The translations under genes were made by a program, and so were the position numbers. From Acidobacteriota bacterium (GTDB taxonomy: Bacteria > Acidobacteriota > Terriglobia > Bryobacterales > Bryobacteraceae), in NCBI GenBank assembly GCA_005808475.1, contig SYLY01000030.1, forward strand, positions 1-40,096: a stretch of 40,096 nt of DNA. Direction: 5' to 3'. Every line of letters starts with the position of its first letter. Within the stretch, counting starts at the first letter, position 1. Below are positions 1 to 7,876 of the stretch, one piece after another. Below the pieces are notes generated by a model. The model ran no database searches and had not been told where the DNA came from. It saw only the letters and a program-made list of their open reading frames with translations.

Positions 1-1
1 C

Positions 2-181
2 GTGCCGGGCGGCGACGACATCATGCTGCACTACCAGAGCACGTCCTATCACGACGCCCTCTACGCGCGGCGCGTGCTGGGGCTGCGCCCGGCGCCGGAG
101 TTCGAGGAGTGGCTGGAGCGGCTGCCCTCGTTCCGGCGGGAAATGGAGGAAGCGGTTGCCCAACCTGCGCTCCTACACTGA
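2..181 (+). CDS. eutB: ethanolamine ammonia-lyase large subunit, C-terminal end (partial)
   Basis: The frame open from the window edge encodes the last 59 residues of the large subunit of adenosylcobalamin-dependent ethanolamine ammonia-lyase, which converts ethanolamine to acetaldehyde and ammonia. The recognisable block is [16 protein letters not shown] followed by [17 protein letters not shown], the conserved C-terminus of EutB. The stop is TGA at 179-181. The rest of the gene lies outside the window, so completeness cannot be judged. The next gene, eutC, begins inside this one with a 26-nt overlap, the normal partner arrangement for this heterodimeric enzyme. No microcompartment genes are visible on this side. 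Confidence 0.9.
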   Translation: MPGGDDIMLHYQSTSYHDALYARRVLGLRPAPEFEEWLERLPSFRREMEEAVAQPALLH

Positions 182-872
182 AGCGCGCGTCGCACTGGGC
201 GCGGTGGGACACGGCGTGCCAACCGTCGAAGCGTTGCGATTCCGCCTGGATCATGCAAGGGCGCGCGACGCCGTGCACTGGGAGATGGGGCCGCTCGGCA
301 TCGGCGGCATCGAGCTTCGGAGCGCGGCTCGCAACCGCGCGGAGTATCTGCGGCGTCCCGATCTCGGCCGCCGCCTGGACGCGAACTCGAGGGGCCTGCT
401 ACAGCGCGGCCGGTTCGACGCGGCGTTCGTGGTGGCCGATGGATTGTCGGCGCTGGCGGTGGAGCGTCATGCCAAACCTCTGCTCGACAGAATGACGCGG
501 GCGCTCGATGGATGGACTCTCGCTCCAATTTGCGTGGTGCGGCAAGGACGGGTCGCGATCGGAGACGAGATCGGCGAACTGCTTGGTTCCGCCATGGTCG
601 CGGTGCTGATCGGCGAACGGCCGGGCCTGAGTTCACACGACAGCCTCGGCGTCTATCTCACGTACGATCCGCGCCCCGGCCGCACCGACGCCGAACGCAA
701 CTGCATCTCGAACATCCGCGACGAGGGGCTGAGCCACGACGTCGCGGCGCACCGGCTGCTCTACCTGATGCGCGAGGCGCGCGCGCGGCGGATCACCGGC
801 ATCGGCCTCGAGGAGGAAGCTGGAGATTTGCGCGCCGCTGATAGTGGCCTATTGGATATCCCGCTGAAATGA
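156..872 (+). CDS. eutC: ethanolamine ammonia-lyase small subunit
   Basis: This is the small subunit of B12-dependent ethanolamine ammonia-lyase, 238 residues. Diagnostic family blocks are [21 protein letters not shown], then [17 protein letters not shown] and [20 protein letters not shown]. The start chosen is TTG at 156, because a strong Shine-Dalgarno GGAGGA lies at 145-150 with five bases between, inside the end of eutB; the first ATG comes much later. E. coli EutC is nearer 295 residues. This one lacks the long N-terminal extension and begins almost at the conserved core, as in many non-enteric homologues. It overlaps eutB by 26 nt, so the two are probably translationally coupled. After the stop lies about 130 nt with only a weak hairpin (CGGGT/ACCCG, 922-935) before the duplicated relic on the other strand. 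Confidence 0.92.
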   Translation: MPNLRSYTEARVALGAVGHGVPTVEALRFRLDHARARDAVHWEMGPLGIGGIELRSAARNRAEYLRRPDLGRRLDANSRGLLQRGRFDAAFVVADGLSALAVERHAKPLLDRMTRALDGWTLAPICVVRQGRVAIGDEIGELLGSAMVAVLIGERPGLSSHDSLGVYLTYDPRPGRTDAERNCISNIRDEGLSHDVAAHRLLYLMREARARRITGIGLEEEAGDLRAADSGLLDIPLK

Positions 873-1001
873 GTTCCGCGCACGGTCCCAGCCAAAGGCG
901 GGCGCGAGGTTGGTCTCCTCTCGGGTGGCAACCCGCGAATCGCGAGGGCGGAAGGGGGCGCCGCGGCACAGGCGTACATTGCCGCGATGCCAGGCAGGAA
1001 T

Positions 1002-1573
1002 CTACTTCGGTTCCAGCAGGCGAAGGATCAGTCTCTAGGCGTCGGCATCCGGCGGTTGGTCCGGATAGCAGTGAGCCCGCGCCTCCCAGTCGAAGAACTG
1101 GCGCAGAAACACGAGGAACGGGGCATCGTCATCGAACGTCTGAACCGTGTCGGACTGCCCGTAGTCGGCGCGCAGGAAGTGGCCCGATCCAAACAGGCCG
1201 AGCAGCGGTCCACGCCAGGAGATGTTGGTTCCCCCTTCCTTGTGGGCCGTCGTGTAGCTGTCGCCGGCCCGCATCCGTTCGAGGATCGTGCGCTGGATAG
1301 CGGCGGCATCGGACATTGCGGACTCGGCGGCGAGCGACTCGTCCGCCAGCGCGCGATAACGGTCCGCCGAGCCCTCGCCGGGATCGGGCGCTTCCGCGGC
1401 GCGAAGGTCCCTGGTCCAGAGTTCGAACCAGGCCTTGGCGGAACTGTCGCTCGAGGACATCGCCAGCGTATGGCAGTTCGACGAGCGCGCGGAGCCGCGT
1501 CGAATCGCAACTCGAAGGAGTGGTAACCATGCGCTTTCGTCACGCCCCGGTACGCTAGCGTGCTCCCGTCCAT
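1002..1573 (-). pseudogene. dead partial copy of the hypothetical gene at 4187-4858
   Basis: On the minus strand this stretch closely matches codons 35 to the end of the intact gene at 4187-4858, starting at the shared MDGSTLA. It carries three kinds of damage. The first 34 codons are missing. A frameshift near 1490 moves the reading frame from FELRFDAA into the one giving NCHTLAMSSSDSSAKAW. Close to the end a TGG codon of the intact copy is TAG here (1035-1037), giving PPDADA-stop instead of PPDADAWRLILRLLRPK. The last codons before the original stop (1002-1004) remain recognisable. Homology to the other copy ends abruptly just past 1573, where the kinase relic begins. It is a non-functional duplicate of a gene of unknown function. 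Confidence 0.8.
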
Positions 1574-1580
1574 GACAGGC
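1002..1580. repeat. direct repeat, copy 1 (~570 bp)
   Basis: This segment and 4187-4763 are long, highly similar direct repeats (same orientation), apparently differing by scattered substitutions and small indels. The left edge is the shared CTACTTCGG; the right edge is the shared GTCCATGACAGGC, after which the sequences are unrelated. The 2.6 kb between the copies holds the kinase relic and the hicAB genes. Confidence 0.8.
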
Positions 1581-3022
1581 GACGCAATCGAACAAAGCCG
1601 GCTGGCGCTCCAAGGGCGCTACCTCGGCAAGGGGTTTTATGCCGACCACTGCACAGGTGAAGTGGTACCCCGCCAGTCCGCTATAAGCCGGAACGTAATT
1701 TGGGTCGATGGCGAGGGCCTGGTCGTAGCATTCCTTGGGCTTTCGCGAGGCTGTCCGGCGCGAAGCGAAAGCGGTGGTATTGTCCCTTCAAGTAAAGCTG
1801 GTAGGCGTCGACGTTCACGGCCTTCGCGCGTTGAGCCAGCCGTACCTGCGGAGCTTCGGAGATCGCCTGGCCGATTTCGTCCTGAATGGCGAAGACGTCG
1901 GTCATATCGCGGTCGTAACGTTCCGACCACAAGTGCGCTCCGTCGGCGGCGTCGATCAACTGCGCAGTGACGCGCAGACGGTTGCCCGCGCGGCGCACAC
2001 TGCCTTCCAGCACATGGCTCACGCCGAGCGTTTCGGCGACCTTGCGGATGTCCTGCTCCTTGCCGCGGAAGGAAAAGGAAGACGTGCGGGCGATCACCTT
2101 CAAGTTCGGAATCTTCGCCAGCAGGTTGATGATCTCTTCGGCAAGGCCGTCGCTGAAGTATTCGTTCTCCTTGTCGGCGCTCATGTTGGCGAAAGGGAGC
2201 ACGGCGATGGAGGGCTGCGGCTTGCCGCGCTCCGCTTTCACCGCGATTTGCTCCAAGGCTGTTTTACTTCGGCGATGTTCTGGTAGCGATCGGTAGGAGC
2301 TTTGCGCAGGCACGTGGTTACGACGCGCGCCGGAGCCGCGGGAGCATCGAAGGGCGCGGGATCGGCGGTGAGGACGGCTCCCAAGACGGCGGCCATGGAA
2401 TCTCCGGTGAAGGCGCGGCGTCCGGCGAGCAGTTCGTGGAGCACGGCGCCGAAAGAAAAAATATCGGAGCGTGCGTCGGCTGTCTTGCCCTGCGCTTGTT
2501 CTGGCGACATGTAGGCAGCCGTCCCCATCACGGCGCCTTCCACTGTTTTCGTGACGCCGGAATCGGCGGAGAGCTTGGCGAGTCCGAAGTCGAGGACTTT
2601 AATTCCCGTGCGGGTCTCGAGAATGTTGTCGGGCTTCAGATCGCGATGCGTGATGCCGTGTCCATGAGCCTCCTCGAGCGCGGAGGCTATCCGCGGAGCG
2701 ATCTTATCGCCTCGTCAGCAGGCGTGGGGGCGGAGTTTTTGGCCGCGAGCGGCGTGCCTTCGATGTATTCGAGGACGAGGTAGTCGGGGCCGGCGTCGTA
2801 GATCTGGCAGATGTTGGGATGATTCAGCGCGGCGATGGCGCGGGCTTCCGGCTGAAATCGCGCCGCGCTCGCAGGGGAGGCATGCTGACTGAGCAGGAGC
2901 TTGATGGCCACGATACGGCCGAGTCGCGTGTCGCCGGCCTTCCACACCTCTCCCATGCCGCCCGCGCCAAATTGGCGCGAGAATTTCGAAGGGCCGAGTT
3001 TTTCGCCGATGGAGAGGGGCAT
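1574..3022 (-). pseudogene. eroded Ser/Thr protein kinase with TolB-like and TPR regions
   Basis: Spread over several minus-strand frames is one ancestral protein: a Hanks-type kinase fused to a TolB-like domain and TPRs, common in Solibacter relatives. Kinase signs are GAGGMGEVWKA and VAIKLL near 2940, EYIEGTPL, HRDLKPDN near 2640, DFGLAKL and GTAAYMSPEQAQG. The TolB-like part has IAVLPFANMSADKENEYFSDG and VSHVLEGSVRRAGNRLRVTAQL. A TPR start, CYDQALAIDPNYVPAYSGLAGYH, follows. Frameshifts are visible near 2980 (a compensated pair: LGPFEILAPI lies in another frame), near 2700 (before HRDLKPDN), at the A-run near 2262 and near 1728. The gene ends abruptly at about 1574, where the duplicated segment begins, so most TPRs are missing. 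The ATG at 3020-3022 lies 2 nt after the hicB stop. With four or more lesions plus truncation it cannot make the parent protein; sequencing error is less likely for so many. Confidence 0.8.
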
Positions 3023-3024
3023 GG

Positions 3025-3672
3025 TTAGGCCGCATCCACAAAGGTGATCACAATTCGCTTGCCGAGGCACGCGAGTGCGGCCTGCATGTTTTCGGGTCTT
3101 GTGTCGTGCTTCGGATTGAGCATTCTTCTCACCACGGTTTCGCTCACCCCAAGCCGTCGTGCGAGTTCCGTATTCTTGAGCCCTTGATCGCGCATGGTCA
3201 GGTAGAGGGCGAGTTTCGGGGCGAGGTAAAGGGGCACACTCACCATCCGTTGCCCGCGCTTGGGCTTAGACGGTGAAGGAATGCCGTCGCCACGAGCGAT
3301 ACGGCCCGCGATGGCTTCCGCGAGACAGTCGGCGGCTTGCTCCAGGGCGTCGTTTAGATCGTCGCCCCCGGTGAGCGCTTCGGGCAGGTCGGGAAATCGA
3401 ACGAAAAGGCCCTTGCCGTTGGTCTCAGGTTGAAAAGTAGCCGGATAGGTTGCGCTAAACATTAGAGGTCCTCCTGGCGAATTCCGATTTGCTTGCACAT
3501 GGCCGCTAAGGCCGGGCCCGAGTTCTTTCTTTAAATCCTTGACCACTGTGAGGCTGCTTCCAAGATAAAGTGTTCCGTGGCTGCCCGACCCGCGTTGTGG
3601 CGCCCATCGGCAGTTCATGCCTTTCTTCCTCGCGTACGCTTTCACAGCGCGGAGGAATTCGGAACCTTTCAT
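3025..3672 (-). CDS. HicA-type toxin and HicB-type antitoxin joined in one reading frame
   Basis: One 215-codon frame covers what are normally two genes. Residues 1-52 match HicA mRNA interferases, with GSGSHGTLYLG carrying the presumed catalytic His32. From Met71 the protein is a complete 145-residue HicB-like antitoxin: an N-terminal FPDLPEALTGGDDLNDALEQ domain and a C-terminal Cro-like helix-turn-helix (NTELARRLGVSETVVRRML) for operator binding. The joining segment, residues 53-70, looks wrong for the family. Reading with one G fewer at the GGGCCC near 3511 gives PALAAMCKQIGIRQEDL-stop, a normal HicA ending whose TAA overlaps the hicB ATG (TAATG). So a one-base insertion probably abolished the toxin's own ending and fused the genes. 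HicB can still be made separately from Met71. A true functional fusion or a base-calling error are the alternatives. Confidence 0.78.
   Translation of the reverse strand: MKGSEFLRAVKAYARKKGMNCRWAPQRGSGSHGTLYLGSSLTVVKDLKKELGPGLSGHVQANRNSPGGPLMFSATYPATFQPETNGKGLFVRFPDLPEALTGGDDLNDALEQAADCLAEAIAGRIARGDGIPSPSKPKRGQRMVSVPLYLAPKLALYLTMRDQGLKNTELARRLGVSETVVRRMLNPKHDTRPENMQAALACLGKRIVITFVDAA
3470..3475 (-). promoter_or_regulatory. ribosome binding site for separate hicB translation
   Basis: A perfect AGGAGG on the minus strand lies 7 nt before the ATG at 3460-3462 (Met71 of the fused frame). It means the antitoxin part can be translated on its own whatever happens to the toxin frame. Confidence 0.7.
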
Positions 3673-3678
3673 GGAGCT

Positions 3679-3684
3679 ATTATA
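3679..3684 (-). promoter_or_regulatory. candidate -10 box of hicAB
   Basis: A consensus TATAAT on the minus strand stands six bases before the hicA ATG (3670-3672). Transcription would start at or next to the ATG, so the message would be leaderless; no Shine-Dalgarno is seen for hicA. No good -35 box is visible at the usual spacing, so this is tentative. Confidence 0.35.
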
Positions 3685-4186
3685 TCGAACACTTGTGTAC
3701 GACGCTGTCTAGCTGATCAGAAAGAGCCCTGAATCGCGCGCCATCTGGACGTTGGGTGATTTTCAGAAGAGATCGGGCACTCTCGGAATCGCTCGGCTTC
3801 AACGCTGCAAAACTGTATTGCGAAACGCCGGATGACGACAACACGTTTGCGCAACGAGATTCGGGCCGGTCCGCTGCGCCAAACGGCGTGCAAAGATCTA
3901 CGCCGGATAATTTGGCGCCGGAGACGACACAAAGTCACACACGGTGCGTAGCAAGGGCGCGCGCTGGATCGACATCCACGAAGGCGGCGAGATCGACGAG
4001 GCGCTGTTGGCGGCGTGGGTGAGGCAGGCGGCTGCGTTGCCTGGCTGGGATCCTAGCCGGCCAGCCTAGACCTAGTCCAAAGCCCGATTTCCGTCGACCG
4101 GAAGGGGCGACGATCCCGGGCGGCCTGGCCAGCAGCCGGTGATCAAGACCGTGTCGCGGCATTCCCTGGCCGCCGACGGCCGAGCG
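3685..4186. other. about 500 bp with no intact gene
   Basis: Between hicA and the intact repeat copy no frame shows convincing coding character, apart from the short remnant at 3944-4069 listed separately. No rRNA, tRNA, CRISPR repeats or strong terminator are seen. It is probably decayed sequence belonging to the same scarred segment. Confidence 0.5.
3944..4069 (+). pseudogene. possible 3' remnant of a small DUF1801-like gene
   Basis: A 41-codon stretch ending in TAG reads RWIDIHEGGEIDEALLAAW then VRQAAALPGW. This resembles the C-terminal end of small DUF1801-type proteins. No matching upstream domain is seen in any frame, so at most the tail of a gene survives. The resemblance is from memory of the family and the stretch is short, so this is weak. 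Confidence 0.3.
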
Positions 4187-4763
4187 CTACTTCGGTCTCA
4201 GCAGGCGAAGGATCAGTCTCCAGGCGTCGGCATCCGGCGGTTGGTCCGGATAGCAGTGAGCCCGCGCCTCCCAGTCGAAGAACTGGCGCAGAAACACGAG
4301 GAACGGGGCATTGTCCTCGAACCGCTGGACGGTGCTCGATTCGCCGTAGTCGGAGCGCAGGAAGTGGCCCGTTCCTAAAAAACCGAGCAGCGGCCCGCGC
4401 CAGGAGATGATGGTCCCGCCTTCCTTGTGGGCCGTCGAGTAGGTATCTCCGTCCCGCATCCGTTCGAGGATCGTGCGCTGAATGGCCGCGGCATCGGACA
4501 GTGCGGACTCGGCGGCGAGCGACTCGTCCGCCAGTTCGCGATAACGGTCCGCCGAGGCCTCGCCGGGATCGGGCGGCGCCGCGGCGCGAAGGTCTCTCGT
4601 CCACAGTTCGAACCAGGCCTTGGCGGAACTGTCGCTCGAGGACATCGCGAGCGTGTAGCAGTTCGACGCATTCAGAGCCGCGTCGAATCGTAACTCGAGG
4701 GACTGGGAGCCCTGCGCTTTCGTCATGCCCCGGAACGCCAGCGTGCTTCCGTCCATGACAGGC
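4187..4763. repeat. direct repeat, copy 2 (~570 bp)
   Basis: Partner of 1002-1580 in the same orientation. It lies within the intact hypothetical gene and covers its stop codon and all but the first 34 codons, so this copy is the probable source of the duplication. Confidence 0.8.
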
Positions 4764-4858
4764 CGGAGCGGAGCTCGAATCTCGCGCTCCAACATCGCCT
4801 GAATTTCGTGTGGCGGTCGGGCGTCGCGAAAGTGCAGTTCGTGCCGGATTTCGGCCAT
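4187..4858 (-). CDS. hypothetical protein, last gene of a seven-gene run
   Basis: A 223-residue soluble protein without signal peptide, membrane segments or a motif I recognise. It is acidic, with a Ser-rich patch (MSSSDSSAK) followed by AWFELWTRDLRA, and an aromatic C-terminal half (APFLVFLRQFFDWEARAHCYPDQPPDAD). Its ATG at 4856-4858 is 3 nt after the stop of the large BNR/NHL protein, so it is probably co-transcribed and translationally coupled. A truncated, frameshifted copy lies at 1002-1573. The intact frame here, next to mutated equivalents there, supports this being the functional gene. Function is unknown. The context suggests a role tied to the exporter operon upstream, but that is only positional. 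Confidence 0.75.
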   Translation of the reverse strand: MAEIRHELHFRDARPPHEIQAMLEREIRAPLRPVMDGSTLAFRGMTKAQGSQSLELRFDAALNASNCYTLAMSSSDSSAKAWFELWTRDLRAAAPPDPGEASADRYRELADESLAAESALSDAAAIQRTILERMRDGDTYSTAHKEGGTIISWRGPLLGFLGTGHFLRSDYGESSTVQRFEDNAPFLVFLRQFFDWEARAHCYPDQPPDADAWRLILRLLRPK

Positions 4859-4861
4859 GCC

Positions 4862-7800
4862 TTACCGTACCGCGATCAGTGCGCTATTACTCGACGCGCC
4901 GCCCACGGTAACCACGGCCGGATGGTCGCCGGCGGGCAATTGCGGCACGCGGAACTTCACCAGGGCGACGCCGACCTGGCCGGCGGCCAGCCGCGCGGAA
5001 TCCGGTTCCACGCGGTCGCGCAACGTCACCGAAACGGCTTCGAGCGGCTGCGACACGGGATCGTCCGCCGCGGCGGCGCCGAGTTCGGGACGGTTGTCCA
5101 CCGCGCCCTGGCCGGTGAAGTAGAGCGTCACCACGCTGCCCGGCGCGGCGGGCGCCGCGGGCGAGTTCTGGGAGCCATCTTCGTTGAACGCCAACGCGCG
5201 GCCGCGGGTGGAAGGCAGAATCGCCGGCGCCGTGGGAGCGATTCGGGCTGGCGCGGGCCGGCTCTCCACTCCATTGACCGTCACCACCACGTTGACCGGA
5301 CCCGCCACGTCCCAGGGAACCTGGCCGTTGATCTGTCCCGGCGAGACGGAACTCAGCGCGGCGGACTGGCCGTCGAACGTCACCGAGACGCCCCCCAGCG
5401 TAGCGGACCAGGGCAGTCCCTCGGCGGCCGCGGCTCCCGATGCCAGATTCGATCCGAAGATCGAGAACACCGCGCCCGGCGCCAGGCGCGACGTCTGATC
5501 GGCGAAGTTGACCACGCCGCCGTCGGAGATCGAAGGTCCGGTGCTGCGCTCCCGTGGGGTCAGCGTGCGCACCCGATTGTTTTGCGAATCGGAGAAATAG
5601 ACGACGCCTTGTGCGTCAATGGCGACATCGGCCGGTGACCGCAGTTGACCGAGCGTGGCCTCCGCCTCGTCGCCGGCGAAACCCGCCGCGCCCGTGCCCG
5701 CGATGGTGCGGATAGCGCCGGTTGGCGTTACCGACCGGATGAGGTGATTGTCCGTGTCGCCAACGATCAGATTGCCCGCTCCATCCACGGCGATGCCGGA
5801 AGGGCGGCTCAACGAAGTGGCGGTGGCGGCGTCCCCATCGCCCTGGAATCCTCCTAAACCGTTGCCCGCCACGGTGCGGATGCGGCCGTTGGGATCGACG
5901 GCGCGGATGCGATGGTTGTCGGTGTCGGCGATGTAGACGACGCCGCCCGGACCCACGGCCACATCGAGCGGGGCCGACAGCAGCGCGCTCACCGCGGGCA
6001 GGCCATCGCCGCGGAAGCCCGATTGACCGCGCGTTCCGGCGAACACCGTGGCTCGGCGGTTGCTATCGATCCGGACGACCACGTGCAAACCAGGCAGCGC
6101 GGCGTAGAGATTGCCCTGCTCGTCGAACGCGATCCCGCGCGGACGCTCGATGCCGCGCTCGCCGTCGATGTAGCTTTGCAGGAGTTCGGAATCGGTGGTG
6201 GAGAAGCGGATGCGGTTGTTGTCCGAGTCCGCGACAAACACGCGGCCGAAGCCGAACGCCAGACCGCGCGGCTGGCTGAAAGTGGCCAACAGCGACTGCC
6301 CATCGTCGCCCGCAAAGCCCGACTGCCCATTGCCCGCGAAGCGAGTGATCCGCCCATTCGGCGCGATGCGACGGACCACGTTGCGCGCGGGCGCGCTGAA
6401 GTAGAGATTGCCCTCCGAATCGAAGACGAGCGAGTCCGGCACGTCGATCACCGCGCGGTTGGCGGGGCCGTTGTCGCCGAAGTTGCCCGCCTGTCCAGTG
6501 CCCGCGAAAGTGTCGAGCACGTAGGAAACGGTGGAGGCCGCGGGAGGCGTGACGGTGAGCCGCACGGGAATCGTCGCGCCGTCGTTGATGGCGCCGGGCG
6601 AGTTCACGCGAATCGATGCCGTGTATGCGCCGGGAGCGAGTCCCGCGGCGCTCACCGCGATGCCGAGATTCAGCGGAGTGGAGCCGGCGCCGCCCGTCAC
6701 GGTGAGCCACGGCTCGCCGCTAGCCGTGCTAGTGATCGGGAGGAACCAGCGGTCGGACTCGAGTACGCGAACGACGTTATCGACGCGGCCGGTTCCGCCC
6801 GGAGGCAGGGTGAACTCGATCGGCGGCGGCAGGCTGAGCGTTGGCAGCGCGCGGCCCTCCCGGGGCAGCCAGTTCTCACCGGCGTCGGAGCTAACGAAGA
6901 TTCCGCGCTGCGTGGCGGCCACCATGTTCGCGGGCGCGGCCGGGTTGAAGTTCAAACGCACCGGACCGCCGAAGCCCAGGGCGACGCCAAGCACCCGCCA
7001 GCCCCTTCCGTTATCCGTGCTCTTGGCGAAGCAGGCGGCCGGCCTCCCCTGGGCGGTACCGCAGACCGCTTCCGTTGTGAAGAGGTTGAAGGGCCCCGGC
7101 CCATACAAAACCAGTGGACGGATCCGGGGCTCCACCAGACCGAGGCCGGCCTCGGGTGAATTCGGACCCGCGGTGGTCGAGATGTAGAATCCACCGGTCG
7201 AGCCGTCCGGTGAGGTAGTGCCCACGTAGGCGACGTCGGGCAGAAAGGGGTCGATCAGCACCGAGGCGACGTTGGCGCCCGGCGGGATCTTGAGCGACGG
7301 GAACAGGAACCAGTTGGCGCCTTCATCGGTGGTGCGATACATGCCGCCGGAGAATCCGAGCAGCATGAACGCGGGGTTCCGAGGATTGATGGAGAGCGAG
7401 CCGCCGGCCACGGGCTGCGACGCCTGGCGCGTCCAGGTCTGGCCGGCGTTGACCGACTTGAAGATGCCGTCACCGATGCGGGCATACATCAGCGAAGCCG
7501 TGGAACCGCCGAGAATCACCAGACTATCGAGAAAGCCGCCCGTTTGCGGCAGCCCGGAATTCCACTGCGCCCACGATTCGCCGCCATCGGTGGTCCGCCA
7601 GAGCGCGCCATCGGGCGCCTCGGTGGTTGCGTAGACGATCAGCGGGTTCGAAGGGTGAGCGTGCAGGTTCAGGATATACGGTTGCCGTTGACCGCGGGGC
7701 CGCAGAGTGAGCGAACGCCAAGTGACGCCGTCGTCCGTGGTCCGGAACAAGCCGGCCCCGGTACTGGCGTAGATCGCGTTGCCGGTAATCGCGGCGTCGA

Positions 7801-7867
7801 CCATGGGAACGTTGAAAATCGCCTGGGCCGAGGCTACGCCGGCGAACAAGAACAACAGCGGGAGCAT
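4862..7867 (-). CDS. large exported BNR/NHL-repeat protein with TIGR03437-like C-terminus
   Basis: A 1001-residue secreted or surface protein. The signal peptide (MLPLLFLFAGVASAQ) is followed by sortilin/BNR-like repeats to about residue 330 (for example RTTDDGVTWRSL, RTTDGGESWAQW, VSSDAGENW). Next comes a BACON-like beta domain (about 350-440, SGEPWLTVTGGAGSTPLNLG). At least five NHL propeller repeats follow (about 450-760; recurring AGTGQAGNFGDNGPA, VADSDNNRIR, IADTDNHRIR). The C-terminal ~240 residues (VVNFADQTSRLAPGAVFSIFG, SPGQINGQVPW, VTLYFTGQGAVDN) match the Solibacter-specific C-terminal family TIGR03437, whose role is unknown. The ATG at 7865-7867 is preceded by GGAG with 4 nt spacing; GTG at 7870 is possible. 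It starts within 10 nt of the permease-CPBP stop, so it belongs to the same transcript. No catalytic residues are recognised; binding or adhesion is a guess. Confidence 0.88.
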   Translation of the reverse strand: MLPLLFLFAGVASAQAIFNVPMVDAAITGNAIYASTGAGLFRTTDDGVTWRSLTLRPRGQRQPYILNLHAHPSNPLIVYATTEAPDGALWRTTDGGESWAQWNSGLPQTGGFLDSLVILGGSTASLMYARIGDGIFKSVNAGQTWTRQASQPVAGGSLSINPRNPAFMLLGFSGGMYRTTDEGANWFLFPSLKIPPGANVASVLIDPFLPDVAYVGTTSPDGSTGGFYISTTAGPNSPEAGLGLVEPRIRPLVLYGPGPFNLFTTEAVCGTAQGRPAACFAKSTDNGRGWRVLGVALGFGGPVRLNFNPAAPANMVAATQRGIFVSSDAGENWLPREGRALPTLSLPPPIEFTLPPGGTGRVDNVVRVLESDRWFLPITSTASGEPWLTVTGGAGSTPLNLGIAVSAAGLAPGAYTASIRVNSPGAINDGATIPVRLTVTPPAASTVSYVLDTFAGTGQAGNFGDNGPANRAVIDVPDSLVFDSEGNLYFSAPARNVVRRIAPNGRITRFAGNGQSGFAGDDGQSLLATFSQPRGLAFGFGRVFVADSDNNRIRFSTTDSELLQSYIDGERGIERPRGIAFDEQGNLYAALPGLHVVVRIDSNRRATVFAGTRGQSGFRGDGLPAVSALLSAPLDVAVGPGGVVYIADTDNHRIRAVDPNGRIRTVAGNGLGGFQGDGDAATATSLSRPSGIAVDGAGNLIVGDTDNHLIRSVTPTGAIRTIAGTGAAGFAGDEAEATLGQLRSPADVAIDAQGVVYFSDSQNNRVRTLTPRERSTGPSISDGGVVNFADQTSRLAPGAVFSIFGSNLASGAAAAEGLPWSATLGGVSVTFDGQSAALSSVSPGQINGQVPWDVAGPVNVVVTVNGVESRPAPARIAPTAPAILPSTRGRALAFNEDGSQNSPAAPAAPGSVVTLYFTGQGAVDNRPELGAAAADDPVSQPLEAVSVTLRDRVEPDSARLAAGQVGVALVKFRVPQLPAGDHPAVVTVGGASSNSALIAVR

Positions 7868-7876
7868 CACACTCCA

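Noticed and set aside
872..1001. CGGGT/ACCCG hairpin after eutC as a terminator
   Set aside because: The stem is only 5 bp and no T-run follows.
5912..7159. A 415-codon plus-strand frame
   Set aside because: It is antisense to the BNR/NHL protein and consists of low-complexity Arg/Ala/Glu sequence.
4862..7867. Repeated sequence that might be a CRISPR array
   Set aside because: The repeats are protein-level NHL and BNR repeats in one open frame, with no identical spaced DNA repeats. No CRISPR array was seen anywhere in the window.
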